Shown piece after piece: positions 8,505 to 17,959 of a DNA stretch of 64,000 nucleotides (its first letter is position 1; every line of letters begins with the position of its first letter). The notes under the pieces are model-generated. The model was given only the letters and a program-made list of their open reading frames with translations. It did no database searches and had not been told where the DNA came from. Source of the stretch: WTFY01 sp965203725 (GTDB lineage: Bacteria > Pseudomonadota > Gammaproteobacteria > UBA4575). The position numbers were made by a program, and so were the translations under genes. The stretch lies in contig CBDBDH010000002.1 in the NCBI GenBank assembly GCA_965203725.1, positions 372,001 to 436,000 on the forward strand. Reading direction: 5' to 3'.

Positions 8505-9179
8505 TCAGCCGTGCTGGCCGAGCCAGTCCCTCAGCTCCAGAGCCGCTTCCAGCACCACGTCGGCGCCCCAGTCGTGCGGGTCCTGGTGGTCCTGGATGTA
8601 GCCGTAGGCCGCCACGGCCGTTTTCATGCACGCCGCCTTGCCGGCCTGGATGTCGCGCGGGTCGTCCCCCATGTAGAGGCACTCGAGCGGGTCCACGTGC
8701 AGCAGGTCCGCGGCCCTGGAGAGCGGTTCGGGGCGGGGCTTTCTCTGCGCCAGCGAGTCGCCGCTGATGGTGCAGCTGGCCCGCGGTGCGAGCCCGAGTT
8801 TCTCGACCAGCGGTTCGGTCAGCCAGCCCGGCTTGTTGGTGACGATGCCCCAGGGCAGCCCGGCCTCGTCCAGGTGGTCCAGCAGCACCGGCACGCCCGG
8901 GAACAGGCGGGTCTTGTCGTGCAGGCGGCGCGCATAGATCTGCAGGAACTCGTCGCGAAGCTGCTCCGTCTCGCCGGCGTCCAGGGTGCCGTTGTAGCCG
9001 AGCTTGATCAGCGCGAGGCCGCCCCGCGAGGTGTGCTTTCGCACCTGTTGGTAGTCCAGCGTTGGCCGGTCGTGGCGCACCAGCAGTTCATTCAGGGAAT
9101 CGCTCATGTCCGGGGCGGTGTCGGCCAGGGTCCCATCGAGGTCGAAAAGAACCGCACGCACCTGGGAGGGACTGGGCAT
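8505..9179 (-). CDS. gph: Phosphoglycolate phosphatase (HAD family)
   Basis: HAD-superfamily hydrolase removing phosphate from 2-phosphoglycolate, which arises from DNA repair or photorespiration. Motif I FDLDGTLADT is near residue 12, motif II Thr in GIVTNKPG, and the later GDDPRDIQAG supplies the magnesium Asp pair. The helical cap fits type C1. At 224 residues it is the usual size. The ubiG-gph order with about 10 bases between the genes is conserved in gammaproteobacteria and supports Gph over a general HAD call. Confidence 0.9.
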   Translation of the reverse strand: MPSPSQVRAVLFDLDGTLADTAPDMSDSLNELLVRHDRPTLDYQQVRKHTSRGGLALIKLGYNGTLDAGETEQLRDEFLQIYARRLHDKTRLFPGVPVLLDHLDEAGLPWGIVTNKPGWLTEPLVEKLGLAPRASCTISGDSLAQRKPRPEPLSRAADLLHVDPLECLYMGDDPRDIQAGKAACMKTAVAAYGYIQDHQDPHDWGADVVLEAALELRDWLGQHG

Positions 9180-9188
9180 GGGGAAAGG

Positions 9189-9899
9189 CTATGCGGGCCG
9201 GCTGGCATGAACCAGGTAGTTCGTGCCCAGGTCATGCGACAAGCGGTAGGTCTTGTTCAGCAGGTTGTAGCTCATCCCCCGGATTTCCTGCGCATGCATG
9301 CCGTTTCGGCGGATCCAGCGCTCGAGCTCGCTCGGGCGGATCAGTTTCTCGTATTCGTGCGTGCCCTTGGGCACCATCTCCATGAGGTATTCGCCGCCGA
9401 CGATCATGACCAGCAGGGCCCTGAGGTTGCGGTTGATGGTGGAGAAGAACACGTCGCCGCCGGGCTTGACCAGCCGGGCGCAGGCCTCGACGATGGAAGA
9501 CGGGTCCGGCACGTGCTCGAGCATCTCCAGGCAGGTGACCACGTCAAACGATGCGGGCGCTTGCTCGGCCAGCGCTTCGGCCGCAATCGACTGGTACTCG
9601 ATCTCGAGCCCCTGCTCGAGCGCATGCGCGCGGGCGACGGCCAGCGAGGCCTCGCCCAGGTCGATCGCCTTGACCTCGGCCTCCCGCCGGGCCAGGCCTT
9701 CCGCCAGGATGCCGCCGCCGCAGCCGATGTCCAGCACCTTCTTGCCGGCCAGGGCCGCGCGGTGCTCGATGAAGTCCAGGCGCAGGGGGTTGATGTCGTG
9801 CAGGGCCTTGAACGCGCCGTCCTTGTCCCACCAGCGCTCGGCCAGCGCTTCGAATTTCGCCAGCTCGCTTTCGTCAAGGTTCGAGGGTGTAGACAGCAT
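9189..9899 (-). CDS. ubiG: Ubiquinone biosynthesis O-methyltransferase
   Basis: Performs both O-methylations of the ubiquinone ring using S-adenosylmethionine. The AdoMet site VLDIGCGGGILAEGLAR (motif I) and the UbiG-specific WWDKDGAFKALHDINPLRL are clear, as is the C-terminal GMSYNLLNKTYRLS. The start MLSTPSNLDESE at 9899 is preferred because the upstream in-frame ATG at 9935 adds a Pro/Arg-rich, unconserved stretch. First gene of the ubiG-gph-rmuC-SDR group. Its presence shows the organism makes ubiquinone. Confidence 0.95.
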   Translation of the reverse strand: MLSTPSNLDESELAKFEALAERWWDKDGAFKALHDINPLRLDFIEHRAALAGKKVLDIGCGGGILAEGLARREAEVKAIDLGEASLAVARAHALEQGLEIEYQSIAAEALAEQAPASFDVVTCLEMLEHVPDPSSIVEACARLVKPGGDVFFSTINRNLRALLVMIVGGEYLMEMVPKGTHEYEKLIRPSELERWIRRNGMHAQEIRGMSYNLLNKTYRLSHDLGTNYLVHASRPA

Positions 9900-9968
9900 G
9901 CTCGTAGGCTCCGGGATCCTCCGGGTGGAAGGCATCGGGTTGCGGTGGCCTATAGTGTACCGCGAACC

Positions 9969-11297
9969 TCAGTGGATATTTTTGCCGTTCGAGATTTTTT
10001 TGTTCCAGTCCCGGGTCTCGGCCAGGATGCGCTCGCCGTCCAGGGTCTGCAGCTGCCCATCGTGCAGCAGCCGCCGGCCATCCACCCAGACATCGCACAC
10101 CTGCGAGCGTTGCGTGGCATAGACCGCGTGCCCCACCGGGTCATACAAAGGCTGGGCCTCGATCCGCTCGACGTCGATGACGGTGATGTCGGCCGCCTTG
10201 CCGACTTCAAGCGAACCGGTCACATCGTCGATGCCTAGGGCCCTGGCGGCGTTGATGGTGGCGCATTGCAGGGCGGTGTGGGCCGGCAGGGCCGCGGCAT
10301 CGCCTGCGACACCCTTGGCCAGCAGGGCCGCCGTTTGCATTTCTCCCAGCAGGTCCAGGTCGTCATTGCTCGAGCAGCTGTCAGTGCCGAGGGTCACGTT
10401 GACCGGCCCGTCGAGCAGTTTTTGCACCGGGCAGAAGCCGCTGGCCAGTTTCAGGTTCGACTGCGGGCAGTGCACGATGCTGGCCCCGACCTCGGCCAGC
10501 AGCTCGATTTCCTCGTCCTGCAGCTGCGTCATGTGCACGGCCACCAGCCGGTCGTTGACCAGCCCGAGTTCGTGCAGGCGCGCCAGGGGCCGGCAGCGGT
10601 GCTGCTCCAGGCTCATCGCGATCTCGTTCTCGGTCTCGTGCAGGTGGATGTGGACCGGCAGGCCGTGCTCGTGCGCCAGTTCGCCGACGCGCCTCAGTGG
10701 GCCGTCGGAGACCGTGTAGGGGGCGTGCGGGGCCAGCGTGCACTGCACCCGGGAAGGGGAGCGGTAGCACCGGTAGAGCTCCAGTCCCTTGTCCAGGTAC
10801 TCGTCGGCATCCTTCGCATAGGCGGTGGGGAAGTCCAGCAGGATCATCCCCAGGTGTGCGCGCATGCCGGAGCGCATCACCTCTTCTGCCGCGGTCTCGG
10901 CAAAGAAGTACATGTCGTTGAAGCAGGTGATGCCGCCGCGAATCATCTCGGCCATGGCGAGGCGCGTGCCGAGGCGGACGAACTCCTCGCTGCACCACTT
11001 TTGTTCGGCGGGCCAGATGTGGTCGTTGAGCCACTCCATCAGGGGCAGGTCGCTGGCCATGCCGCGAAACAGGGACATGCCGGCATGGGTGTGGGCGTTG
11101 ATGAGCCCGGGTATGACAAGGTGATGATCGTACGTATATGATGCCCCGGATGAGTACCGGTCCTTTGCGGCAGCACTCGGCAGGATGTCGACGATGCCCC
11201 CCTCATGCACCGCAATGGCGGTATCGTCCAGCGTGTGCCCATGGTCATCGACGGGGATAACATGCTTGCCGTGGATCAGGGTGTCTACGTGTTTCAT
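9969..11297 (-). CDS. 5-methylthioadenosine/S-adenosylhomocysteine deaminase (TRZ/ATZ amidohydrolase)
   Basis: An amidohydrolase-superfamily deaminase with one metal. Visible metal ligands are HTHAGMS (N-terminal), HLHETENE (middle) and LGTDSCSSNDDLDL (catalytic Asp). The MtaD group deaminates methylthioadenosine and S-adenosylhomocysteine. The head-to-head gene mtnA acts in the same methionine salvage route, which supports the call. The ATG at 11297 (MKHVDTLIHGKH) is chosen; a further 33 upstream residues look non-coding. Length 442 is normal. The adjacent position to ubiG is also frequent in gammaproteobacteria. Confidence 0.87.
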   Translation of the reverse strand: MKHVDTLIHGKHVIPVDDHGHTLDDTAIAVHEGGIVDILPSAAAKDRYSSGASYTYDHHLVIPGLINAHTHAGMSLFRGMASDLPLMEWLNDHIWPAEQKWCSEEFVRLGTRLAMAEMIRGGITCFNDMYFFAETAAEEVMRSGMRAHLGMILLDFPTAYAKDADEYLDKGLELYRCYRSPSRVQCTLAPHAPYTVSDGPLRRVGELAHEHGLPVHIHLHETENEIAMSLEQHRCRPLARLHELGLVNDRLVAVHMTQLQDEEIELLAEVGASIVHCPQSNLKLASGFCPVQKLLDGPVNVTLGTDSCSSNDDLDLLGEMQTAALLAKGVAGDAAALPAHTALQCATINAARALGIDDVTGSLEVGKAADITVIDVERIEAQPLYDPVGHAVYATQRSQVCDVWVDGRRLLHDGQLQTLDGERILAETRDWNKKISNGKNIH

Positions 11298-11416
11298 TGC
11301 GCGTCCTGCGGGGTGGGGCGTGGCTTCATCGGGGAATGGCCCACGCATTATGCTATGGCATTCGCCGTGCAGGCAATACGGGCCGCAGGGCGGCATCGCT
11401 TCGAGCCTTCGACGGC

Positions 11417-12457
11417 ATGACCTCGCTGGCCGATCAAGCCATCCGCTGGCACGAGGACCGTCTGCGCCTGCTGGACCAGCGGGCGCTGCCGAACCAGGTC
11501 CGGTTCGTGGAATGCACCCGGGTCAATGAGGTGGTGGACGCCATCCGGGAGATGGTGGTGCGCGGCGCCCCGGCTATCGGCGTGAGCGCGGCCTACGGTG
11601 TGGTGCTGGGCGCACGCGAACATTTCGAGGTCTCTCCCGAAGACTGGATCGAGCGCATGGAGGCGGACCTGCAGGCGCTGGCGCAGGCCCGCCCCACGGC
11701 CGTCAACCTGAAATGGGCCATCGCGCGCATGCGCGAGGCCATGGCACGAACGGGCCCGGGAGACCCCGAACCCGGGCTGCTGCGCGCAGCACGCCGGCTC
11801 CACGAGGAGGACGTGCAGGCGAACCGCGCACTGGGCGGGCACGGCGCCTCGCTGCTTGAGGACGGAGCGGTCGTGCTGACCCACTGCAACGCAGGGGCCC
11901 TGGCCACCGGAGGCTACGGCACGGCGCTCGGGGTCATCCGCAGCGCGCATGCGCAAGACAAGATCAAGGCCGTGTACGCCGATGAAACCCGGCCCTGGTT
12001 CCAGGGCACCCGGCTGACGGCCTGGGAGCTGCTGCAGGACGACATCCCGGTCACGGTGATCTGCGACAGTGCCGCCGCCAGCCTGATGCGCCGCCAACAG
12101 CTCGCCTGGGTGATCGTGGGCGCGGACCGCGTAGCGCGAAACGGCGATGTCGCCAACAAGATCGGCACCTATGCCCTGGCCGTGATGGCCCGCCAGCACG
12201 GCGTCGGCTTCATGGTGGCCGCACCCACCAGCAGCATCGACCTGCAGGTTGATTCGGGTGCCGGGATCGAGATCGAGGAGCGCTCGCAGCATGAGATCAC
12301 GCAATTCCACGAAGTGGCTTTCGCCCCGGACGGGGCCGGGGTCTGGAACCCGGTGTTCGACATCACGCCGGCCGGACTCGTGACGGCCCTGGTCACCGAA
12401 AAAGGGGTGGTGCACGCCCCCGACGAGGAGAAAATCCTGGCCCTGGTGCAGGACTGA
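11417..12457 (+). CDS. mtnA: S-methyl-5-thioribose-1-phosphate isomerase
   Basis: Interconverts methylthioribose-1-phosphate and methylthioribulose-1-phosphate in methionine salvage. It belongs to the eIF2B-related family. NQVRFVECT, the RGAPAIGVSAAYG motif, LTHCNAGALATGGYGTALG and DETRPWFQGTRLTAWEL (with the catalytic Cys and Asp regions) are all present. It has 346 residues from the ATG at 11417; in-frame codons further upstream are in the divergent promoter region. About 120 bases separate it from the deaminase start, giving room for divergent promoters. Confidence 0.95.
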   Translation: MTSLADQAIRWHEDRLRLLDQRALPNQVRFVECTRVNEVVDAIREMVVRGAPAIGVSAAYGVVLGAREHFEVSPEDWIERMEADLQALAQARPTAVNLKWAIARMREAMARTGPGDPEPGLLRAARRLHEEDVQANRALGGHGASLLEDGAVVLTHCNAGALATGGYGTALGVIRSAHAQDKIKAVYADETRPWFQGTRLTAWELLQDDIPVTVICDSAAASLMRRQQLAWVIVGADRVARNGDVANKIGTYALAVMARQHGVGFMVAAPTSSIDLQVDSGAGIEIEERSQHEITQFHEVAFAPDGAGVWNPVFDITPAGLVTALVTEKGVVHAPDEEKILALVQD

Positions 12458-12468
12458 GCCAGATCCCT

Positions 12469-12490
12469 TTTTCCGTTTGGCCACGGAAAA
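12469..12490. repeat. Inverted repeat after mtnA
   Basis: TTTTCCGT and ACGGAAAA flank a 6-base loop (TTGGCC), 11 bases after the mtnA stop. No T-run follows on the plus strand, so it is at best an atypical terminator. Seen directly; function inferred. Confidence 0.4.
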
Positions 12491-12581
12491 TAACGCTTGC
12501 GGGAAATTCCGAATTTTGATTTCAGGGCATTTTGCTACGTTTTCAATGCCTTTTTTTCAATGCCGCTGTTCGGGGGCGTGT

Positions 12582-12589
12582 GTTATACT
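12582..12589 (+). promoter_or_regulatory. Extended -10 promoter of gyrA
   Basis: TGTTATACT reads as an extended -10 (TG-n-TATACT, hexamer 12584-12589), 45 bases before the gyrA ATG. No strong -35 is present, as is usual with extended -10 promoters. Position and motif are seen; activity is inferred. Confidence 0.55.
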
Positions 12590-12634
12590 TTATGGCCTGA
12601 AAATGAGTATTGAGACCCTCCCCGAATTTCCTTA

Positions 12635-15190
12635 ATGGCTGTCATCGCCAAAGAAGTCCTGTCCGTCAATCTCGAGGACGAGATGCGCCAGTCGTATCTC
12701 GATTACGCCATGAGCGTGATCGTCGGGCGCGCCCTGCCGGATGTGCGTGACGGCCTGAAGCCGGTGCACCGCCGGGCCCTGCACGCCATGAACGAACTCG
12801 GCAATGACTGGAACAAGCCGTACAAGAAATCCGCGCGGGTCGTGGGCGATGTCATCGGCAAGTACCACCCGCACGGGGAGTCGGCCGTGTACGACACCCT
12901 GGTGCGCATGGCGCAGCCGTTTTCCATGCGCTACATGCTGATCGACGGGCAGGGCAATTTCGGTTCGGTGGACGGGGATGCCCCGGCCGCGATGCGCTAC
13001 ACCGAGGTGCGCATGGCGAAAATCACCCATGAACTCCTCGCCGACCTGGACAAGGAGACGGTCGATTTCGCATCCAACTACGACAACTCCGAATCCGAGC
13101 CGACGGTACTGCCTACCCGGGTCCCCAACCTGCTGGTCAACGGCTCCTCGGGGATTGCGGTGGGCATGGCGACCAATATCCCGCCGCACAACCTGACCGA
13201 AGTGATCAACGCCTGCATCGCCCTGATCGAGAATCCCGCCCTGGACTGCGCGCAACTGATGCAGCACCTGCCCGGACCGGATTTCCCGACGGCGGCCATC
13301 ATCAACGGCCGCGAAGGCATCCATGAAGCGTACAGCACGGGGCGCGGTCGCGTGCACATGCGTGCCCGCACCCACATCGAGCAGGATGCCAAGAGCGGTC
13401 GCGAGCGCATCGTCGTCACCGAGCTTCCGTACCAGGTGAACAAGGCCAACCTGATCATCAAGATCGCCGACCTGGTCAAGGAGAAACGCCTCGAGGGCAT
13501 CACGGCCAACGGCCTTCGCGACGAGTCGGACAAGGATGGCATGCGCATCGTCGTCGAGCTGCGCCGCGACGAGGTCAGCGGGGTCATCCTCAACAACCTG
13601 TTCAAGCACACGCCCATGCAAAGCGTGTTCAGCATGAACATGGTGGCCCTGGTCGACGGGCAGCCCCGGCTGCTCAACCTCAGGCAGATCCTGCAGGTGT
13701 TCATCCGCCACCGCCGCGATGTCGTCACCCGCCGCACCATATTCGAGTTGCGCAAGGCGCGTGAACGGGCCCACATCCTCGAAGGCCTGGCCGTGGCCCT
13801 GACCAACATCGACGAGATCATCGCGCTCATCAAGGGCTCGGCCAGCCCGGCCATCGCCAAGGACGAACTGATTGCCCGGTCCTGGAAGCCCGGCAAGGTC
13901 ACCCGCATGCTGGAGCACTCCGGGGCCGACGCTTCACGCCCGGAGGATCTGGAGGAAGAATACGGCATGCAGGGCGACGAATACCGCCTGTCCCCGGCCC
14001 AGGCCCAGGCCATCCTGGATTTGCGCCTGCACCGCCTCACCAGCCTGGAGCAGGACAAGATCGTCAAGGACTACGGCGACCTGCTCGACAAGATCCGCGA
14101 CCTGCTCGACATCCTGCGCGACCCGGAGCGGCTCATGCTGGTCATCCGCGAAGAGCTGGAGGCCATCCGCGAACAGTACGGCGATGCGCGGCGCACGGAA
14201 ATCTACGAGGAGCGGGTCGACCTGACCCTGGAAGACCTGATCCAGGACGAGGGCGTGGTGGTCACGCTGTCGCACGGCGGCTACGCCAAGTCCCAGCCCC
14301 TGGACACCTACAATCCCCAGCGCCGCGGAGGCAAGGGCAAGGCCGCCACCTCGGTGAAGGCCGAGGATTTCGTCGACCAGCTGTTCGTCGCCAACACCCA
14401 TGACACCATCCTGTGCTTTTCCAGCCACGGCAAGGTCTACTGGCTCAAGGTCTACGAGCTGCCGCAAGCCGGTCGCACGGCGCGCGGCAAGCCGATCGTC
14501 AATCTCCTGCCGTTGAGCGAGGGCGAGCGGATCAGTGCCGTGCTGCCCGTCAAGGAATACAGCGAGGACGCCTACGTGGTGATGGCCGCCAGCAGCGGCA
14601 CCATCAAGAAGACCCGCCTGACGGCATTTTCCAGGCCCCGCGCCGGCGGCATCATTGCGGTGGACCTGCGCGATGAGGATTACCTGATCGATGTGGTCAT
14701 GACGCACGGCGACACCGACCTTTTGATGGTCAGCGATGCGGGCAAGGCGATCCGCTTCAGTGAAAAGAATGTCACGGCCACCGGCCGCACCAGCCGGGGA
14801 GTGCGCGGCATCCGCCTGGACGAGGGCCAGAAGGTCATCGGCCTGCTGGTGATCCGCCCGGACATGAAGGCCACGGACATCCTGGTAGCCACCGAAAACG
14901 GCTACGGCAAACGCACCCGGATCGAGGATTACCGGGTGCAGAGCCGTGCCGGCAAAGGCGTGATCACCATCCAGACCGGCGAGCGCAACGGCAAGGTGGT
15001 CGGCGCCATGCCGGTATCCAGTGAAGATGAAATCATGCTGATCACCGACAGCGGTACGCTGGTGCGAACGCCGGTCGACGGCGTGTCCAAGACGGGTCGC
15101 AACACCCAGGGGGTGCGCCTGATCCGCCTGTCCGAAGAGGAAAAGCTGGTCGAGGTCGAAAGGATCGAGAAGCTCGACGAACCCGATTGA
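12635..15190 (+). CDS. gyrA: DNA gyrase subunit A
   Basis: The breakage-reunion subunit of gyrase, which supercoils DNA with GyrB. It has 851 residues: N-terminal winged-helix/tower core, then six-bladed beta-pinwheel C-terminal domain with the GyrA box region (YNPQRRGGKGK). Active-site Tyr is residue 122, as in E. coli. Quinolone-determining residues are Ser83 and Asp87, the susceptible wild-type pair. It is first in the gyrA-serC-(pheA) chain typical of gammaproteobacteria, with a 30-base gap to serC. Confidence 0.98.
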   Translation: MAVIAKEVLSVNLEDEMRQSYLDYAMSVIVGRALPDVRDGLKPVHRRALHAMNELGNDWNKPYKKSARVVGDVIGKYHPHGESAVYDTLVRMAQPFSMRYMLIDGQGNFGSVDGDAPAAMRYTEVRMAKITHELLADLDKETVDFASNYDNSESEPTVLPTRVPNLLVNGSSGIAVGMATNIPPHNLTEVINACIALIENPALDCAQLMQHLPGPDFPTAAIINGREGIHEAYSTGRGRVHMRARTHIEQDAKSGRERIVVTELPYQVNKANLIIKIADLVKEKRLEGITANGLRDESDKDGMRIVVELRRDEVSGVILNNLFKHTPMQSVFSMNMVALVDGQPRLLNLRQILQVFIRHRRDVVTRRTIFELRKARERAHILEGLAVALTNIDEIIALIKGSASPAIAKDELIARSWKPGKVTRMLEHSGADASRPEDLEEEYGMQGDEYRLSPAQAQAILDLRLHRLTSLEQDKIVKDYGDLLDKIRDLLDILRDPERLMLVIREELEAIREQYGDARRTEIYEERVDLTLEDLIQDEGVVVTLSHGGYAKSQPLDTYNPQRRGGKGKAATSVKAEDFVDQLFVANTHDTILCFSSHGKVYWLKVYELPQAGRTARGKPIVNLLPLSEGERISAVLPVKEYSEDAYVVMAASSGTIKKTRLTAFSRPRAGGIIAVDLRDEDYLIDVVMTHGDTDLLMVSDAGKAIRFSEKNVTATGRTSRGVRGIRLDEGQKVIGLLVIRPDMKATDILVATENGYGKRTRIEDYRVQSRAGKGVITIQTGERNGKVVGAMPVSSEDEIMLITDSGTLVRTPVDGVSKTGRNTQGVRLIRLSEEEKLVEVERIEKLDEPD

Positions 15191-15220
15191 CGGCCCGTCG
15201 TGCGGGTCTGAACGCAGCCC

Positions 15221-16309
15221 ATGCAGGAAGTCTTTTATTTCGGTGCCGGTCCTGCGGCCCTGCCCCGCCCGGTGCTGGAAAAAATCCGCCACGAACTCCT
15301 GGACTACCGGGGCAGCGGTCTCTCCATCCTTGAACTGCCGCACCGCAGCGATGCCTTTTTCGAGATCCGCGACCAGGCCGTGCACCTGCTGTGCGAGCTG
15401 TTGCAGGTCCCGGAGGAGTTCACGGTACTGTTCATGCACGGCGGGGCCACCAGCCAGTTCTCCGCGCTGCCCCTGAACTTCCTCGGGCCGGGGCGATCCG
15501 CCGACTACCTGTGCACGGGCTTCTGGTCTTCGAGGGCCTGCGCCGAGGCTAAGCGCCTTGTCGAGGTGCGCAAGGTCCAGGCCCTGTGCGAGGGCGAGTC
15601 CCTGGGCATCGCACCCGCGCAGGAGTGGGACCTGGACCCGCAAGCCACCTACCTGCATTTCTGCGACAACGAGACCATCCAGGGGATCGTGTTTCCCGGG
15701 GTGCCGCAGGGCCTTGAGCCAGCACTGGTGTGCGACATGACCTCGTCCCTGCTCATGCATCCCGTCGAGGTCGACAAATTCGCGCTCATCTATGCCAGCA
15801 CCCAGAAAAACCTGGGCATCGCGGGGCTTTGCGTGGTGATCCTGCGAAAGGATCTGCTTGAGCAGGTGAACGAGTCCGTCCCGCGCCTGTTTGATTACCG
15901 GCGCTATGCCCGGCAGGACTCCGTGGTGAACACCCCGCCCGTCTTTGCCATCTATGTCCTGCGCGAGGTGCTGGACTGGGTGCGAAAGGAGGGCGGTCTG
16001 CCCGTGCTGCACCAGAGAAGCCTGGCGCGATCGGCCGAACTGTACCGGATACTCGATGAAAGTGCGCTGTACGAGAACCGGGTCGCCCCCGGGTTTCGCT
16101 CAAGCATCAACATCCCGTTCGCGGTCCGCGATGCCGGGGTGCTGGAAGACTTTCTGCAGCAGGCTGAGCAACACCGGTTGCACGGCTTGCGGGGCCATCG
16201 AAGTGCGGGCGGTGTCCGGGTGAGCCTGTACAATGCGATGCCCGATGCGGGCGTTGCCCGCCTGCTGGAATTCCTGTCGGACTTTGAAGCCCGGCAGCGG
16301 AGAGCCTGA
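15221..16309 (+). CDS. serC: Phosphoserine aminotransferase
   Basis: PLP enzyme of serine and pyridoxine synthesis, fold type I. The start motif FGAGPAALPRPVLE, GGATSQFSALPLN, and the PLP-lysine segment STQKNLGIAG (Lys196) are clear. It has 362 residues, the expected size. Two small departures from the usual signature are ELPHRS in place of EISHRS and DMTSSLL in place of DMSSDIL; both keep the His-Arg and Asp contacts. Normally pheA follows at once; here an accessory cluster is inserted downstream. Confidence 0.93.
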   Translation: MQEVFYFGAGPAALPRPVLEKIRHELLDYRGSGLSILELPHRSDAFFEIRDQAVHLLCELLQVPEEFTVLFMHGGATSQFSALPLNFLGPGRSADYLCTGFWSSRACAEAKRLVEVRKVQALCEGESLGIAPAQEWDLDPQATYLHFCDNETIQGIVFPGVPQGLEPALVCDMTSSLLMHPVEVDKFALIYASTQKNLGIAGLCVVILRKDLLEQVNESVPRLFDYRRYARQDSVVNTPPVFAIYVLREVLDWVRKEGGLPVLHQRSLARSAELYRILDESALYENRVAPGFRSSINIPFAVRDAGVLEDFLQQAEQHRLHGLRGHRSAGGVRVSLYNAMPDAGVARLLEFLSDFEARQRRA

Positions 16310-16415
16310 ACATTCACAACCCTGTCGCTTGTTGTACCATACTCCGTGCCAGGCGCTGCCGGGCAGGCCTGTTTCGTGTAACGGGGAATCAGGGACGAGG
16401 TGTGAGATTAAGTCG

Positions 16416-16673
16416 ATGTTGACGATTGAACAGGTGCTGGAGGTGCTGGCAAAGTCCTTGCCCCTGCCGGAGACAATCTACGAGATGGGAGAAAAGGCGC
16501 CGCTTCTGGGCGCCATTCCGGAACTGGACTCGATGACCATCACGGCCATCATTGCCGGGCTGGAAGAAAGATTTGACATCGTTTTTGACGATGAAGACCT
16601 GGATGCCGGGGCGTTCCAGACGGTTGGCACCCTGCGCGACCTGATCGCATCAAAAATGGAAAACCAGCCCTAG
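16416..16673 (+). CDS. Acyl carrier protein
   Basis: An 85-residue phosphopantetheine carrier. PELDSMTI holds Ser39, the likely attachment site, within a four-helix ACP fold, and the overall charge is acidic. It is not the fatty-acid AcpP (no DSLDTVEL core) and resembles the stand-alone carriers beside AMP-ligase/PLP-decarboxylase pairs in exosortase-A-type clusters. It faces the decarboxylase and ligase genes on the other strand, ending 46 bases from the decarboxylase stop. The ATG at 16416 is chosen; earlier in-frame codons lie in the serC tail. Confidence 0.85.
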   Translation: MLTIEQVLEVLAKSLPLPETIYEMGEKAPLLGAIPELDSMTITAIIAGLEERFDIVFDDEDLDAGAFQTVGTLRDLIASKMENQP

Positions 16674-16719
16674 TTCTGACGGCCCAGCCCTCTCGCCTCC
16701 GTATCCGCAAGCCCGAACT

Positions 16720-17955
16720 TCACACCAGAACTTCCCGGGGCCGGGGATGGCTCAGGAATTCTAGTGGGCTGGCACTGTAGCCGTAGGCGCCGGACTGGAA
16801 CACCACGAGCAGGTCGCCGATTTCGGCTTTCGGCAGATCCATGTCCTTGGCCAGCACGTCCAGAGGGGTGCACAGCGGCCCGACGACGGTCACCGTCTCG
16901 GTGCATTCTCCCAGCCGGTTGCCGATGGTGATCGGATAGTTCCTGCGAAGCGCCTGGCCGAAGTTGCCGCTGGCGGCAAGGTGGTGGTGCAGCCCGCCGT
17001 CGGTCACCAGGTAGGTGGTGCCCCGGGAGATCTTGCGGTCCGTGATCCGGGCCAGGTACAGCCCGGCCTCGCCCACCAGGTAGCGACCCAACTCGAGGAT
17101 GATCTTCGTGTCAGCGAAGGTGTCCCGGTACTCGGTCAGCAGCCCCTCCAGGCGTTCCATCACCGGGGCGACTTCAAGCGGGGCATCGCCGGGAAAATAG
17201 GGGATGCCGAAGCCGCCGCCGATGTTCAGGGCCTGGACGGGCATTCCGCAGCGGTCTGCAAGCTGTCGGGCCAGCGCGAAGGTTTTTTCGTGGGCCTCGA
17301 TGAGGGTCCTGGCCTGCAGGACCTGCGAGCCGCTGAAAATGTGAAAGCCCGTGAAATCGACGCCGGATGCCGAGATTTTCTCCAGCAGCTCCGGGGCGGC
17401 TTCGGCATCCACACCGAAAGGCTGCGGCCCGCCCGAGGTCTTGATGCCGGAGGCCCGGAGTTCAAAATCCGGGTTGATGCGCAGGGCGACGCGGGAGGTC
17501 TGTCCGGTTTGCTCGCAAAGGCCGAGGATGCGGGTGAACTCGACTTCCGATTCGACGTTCAGGGTGATGCCGGCGCGGATCGCCGCCTTCAGTTCCCACG
17601 CCGCCTTGCCGGGACCGGCGAAGCTGATGTTCTGTGCCTGCATGCCGCTTTGCAGGGCCGCCTCGAGTTCGTTGCCGGAGGAGACATCCAGCCCGTGCAC
17701 CTGGTCGGCCACGCAGTCGATCACCTCCTGCATCGGGTTGGCCTTGACGGCATAGTGCAGGTGCACGCCTGCAGGCAGCACGGCCTTCAACGCGGCAATG
17801 CGGTCGTGGATCGCCCGCTTGCTGTAGACGTACAGCGGCGTGGACCCGCATTGTCCGGCAAGATCCACCAGGGTCTGGCCGGCGACGCACAGGTGCGATC
17901 CTTCCCGGTCAAAGAGCTCCAGCGGGCAATAATGCTCAAGGGGCGGATGGCTCAT
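16720..17955 (-). CDS. PLP-dependent decarboxylase, exosortase-A-system type (fold III)
   Basis: A 411-residue alanine-racemase-fold decarboxylase related to LysA and ornithine decarboxylase. Lys71 in HYAVKANPM binds PLP; NIGGGFGIPYF is the phosphate loop and ELGRYLVGEAG is the conserved C-terminal barrel strand. The second active-site Cys lies in VGPLCTPLD, and FQSGAYGYSASPLEFLSHP ends the protein. These features match the decarboxylases found with exosortase A rather than true LysA. The ATG at 17955 lies 4 bases after the ligase stop. Likely substrate: an amino acid or its carrier-bound form; not determinable here. Confidence 0.85.
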   Translation of the reverse strand: MSHPPLEHYCPLELFDREGSHLCVAGQTLVDLAGQCGSTPLYVYSKRAIHDRIAALKAVLPAGVHLHYAVKANPMQEVIDCVADQVHGLDVSSGNELEAALQSGMQAQNISFAGPGKAAWELKAAIRAGITLNVESEVEFTRILGLCEQTGQTSRVALRINPDFELRASGIKTSGGPQPFGVDAEAAPELLEKISASGVDFTGFHIFSGSQVLQARTLIEAHEKTFALARQLADRCGMPVQALNIGGGFGIPYFPGDAPLEVAPVMERLEGLLTEYRDTFADTKIILELGRYLVGEAGLYLARITDRKISRGTTYLVTDGGLHHHLAASGNFGQALRRNYPITIGNRLGECTETVTVVGPLCTPLDVLAKDMDLPKAEIGDLLVVFQSGAYGYSASPLEFLSHPRPREVLV

Positions 17956-17959
17956 GCGA

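Noticed and set aside
12881..12895. Quinolone-resistance changes in GyrA
   Set aside because: Positions 83 and 87 are Ser and Asp, the susceptible type.
12632..13918. Long minus-strand frame opposite gyrA
   Set aside because: Antisense shadow of a highly conserved gene; His/Asp/Val-rich composition is an artefact of complementing GyrA codons.
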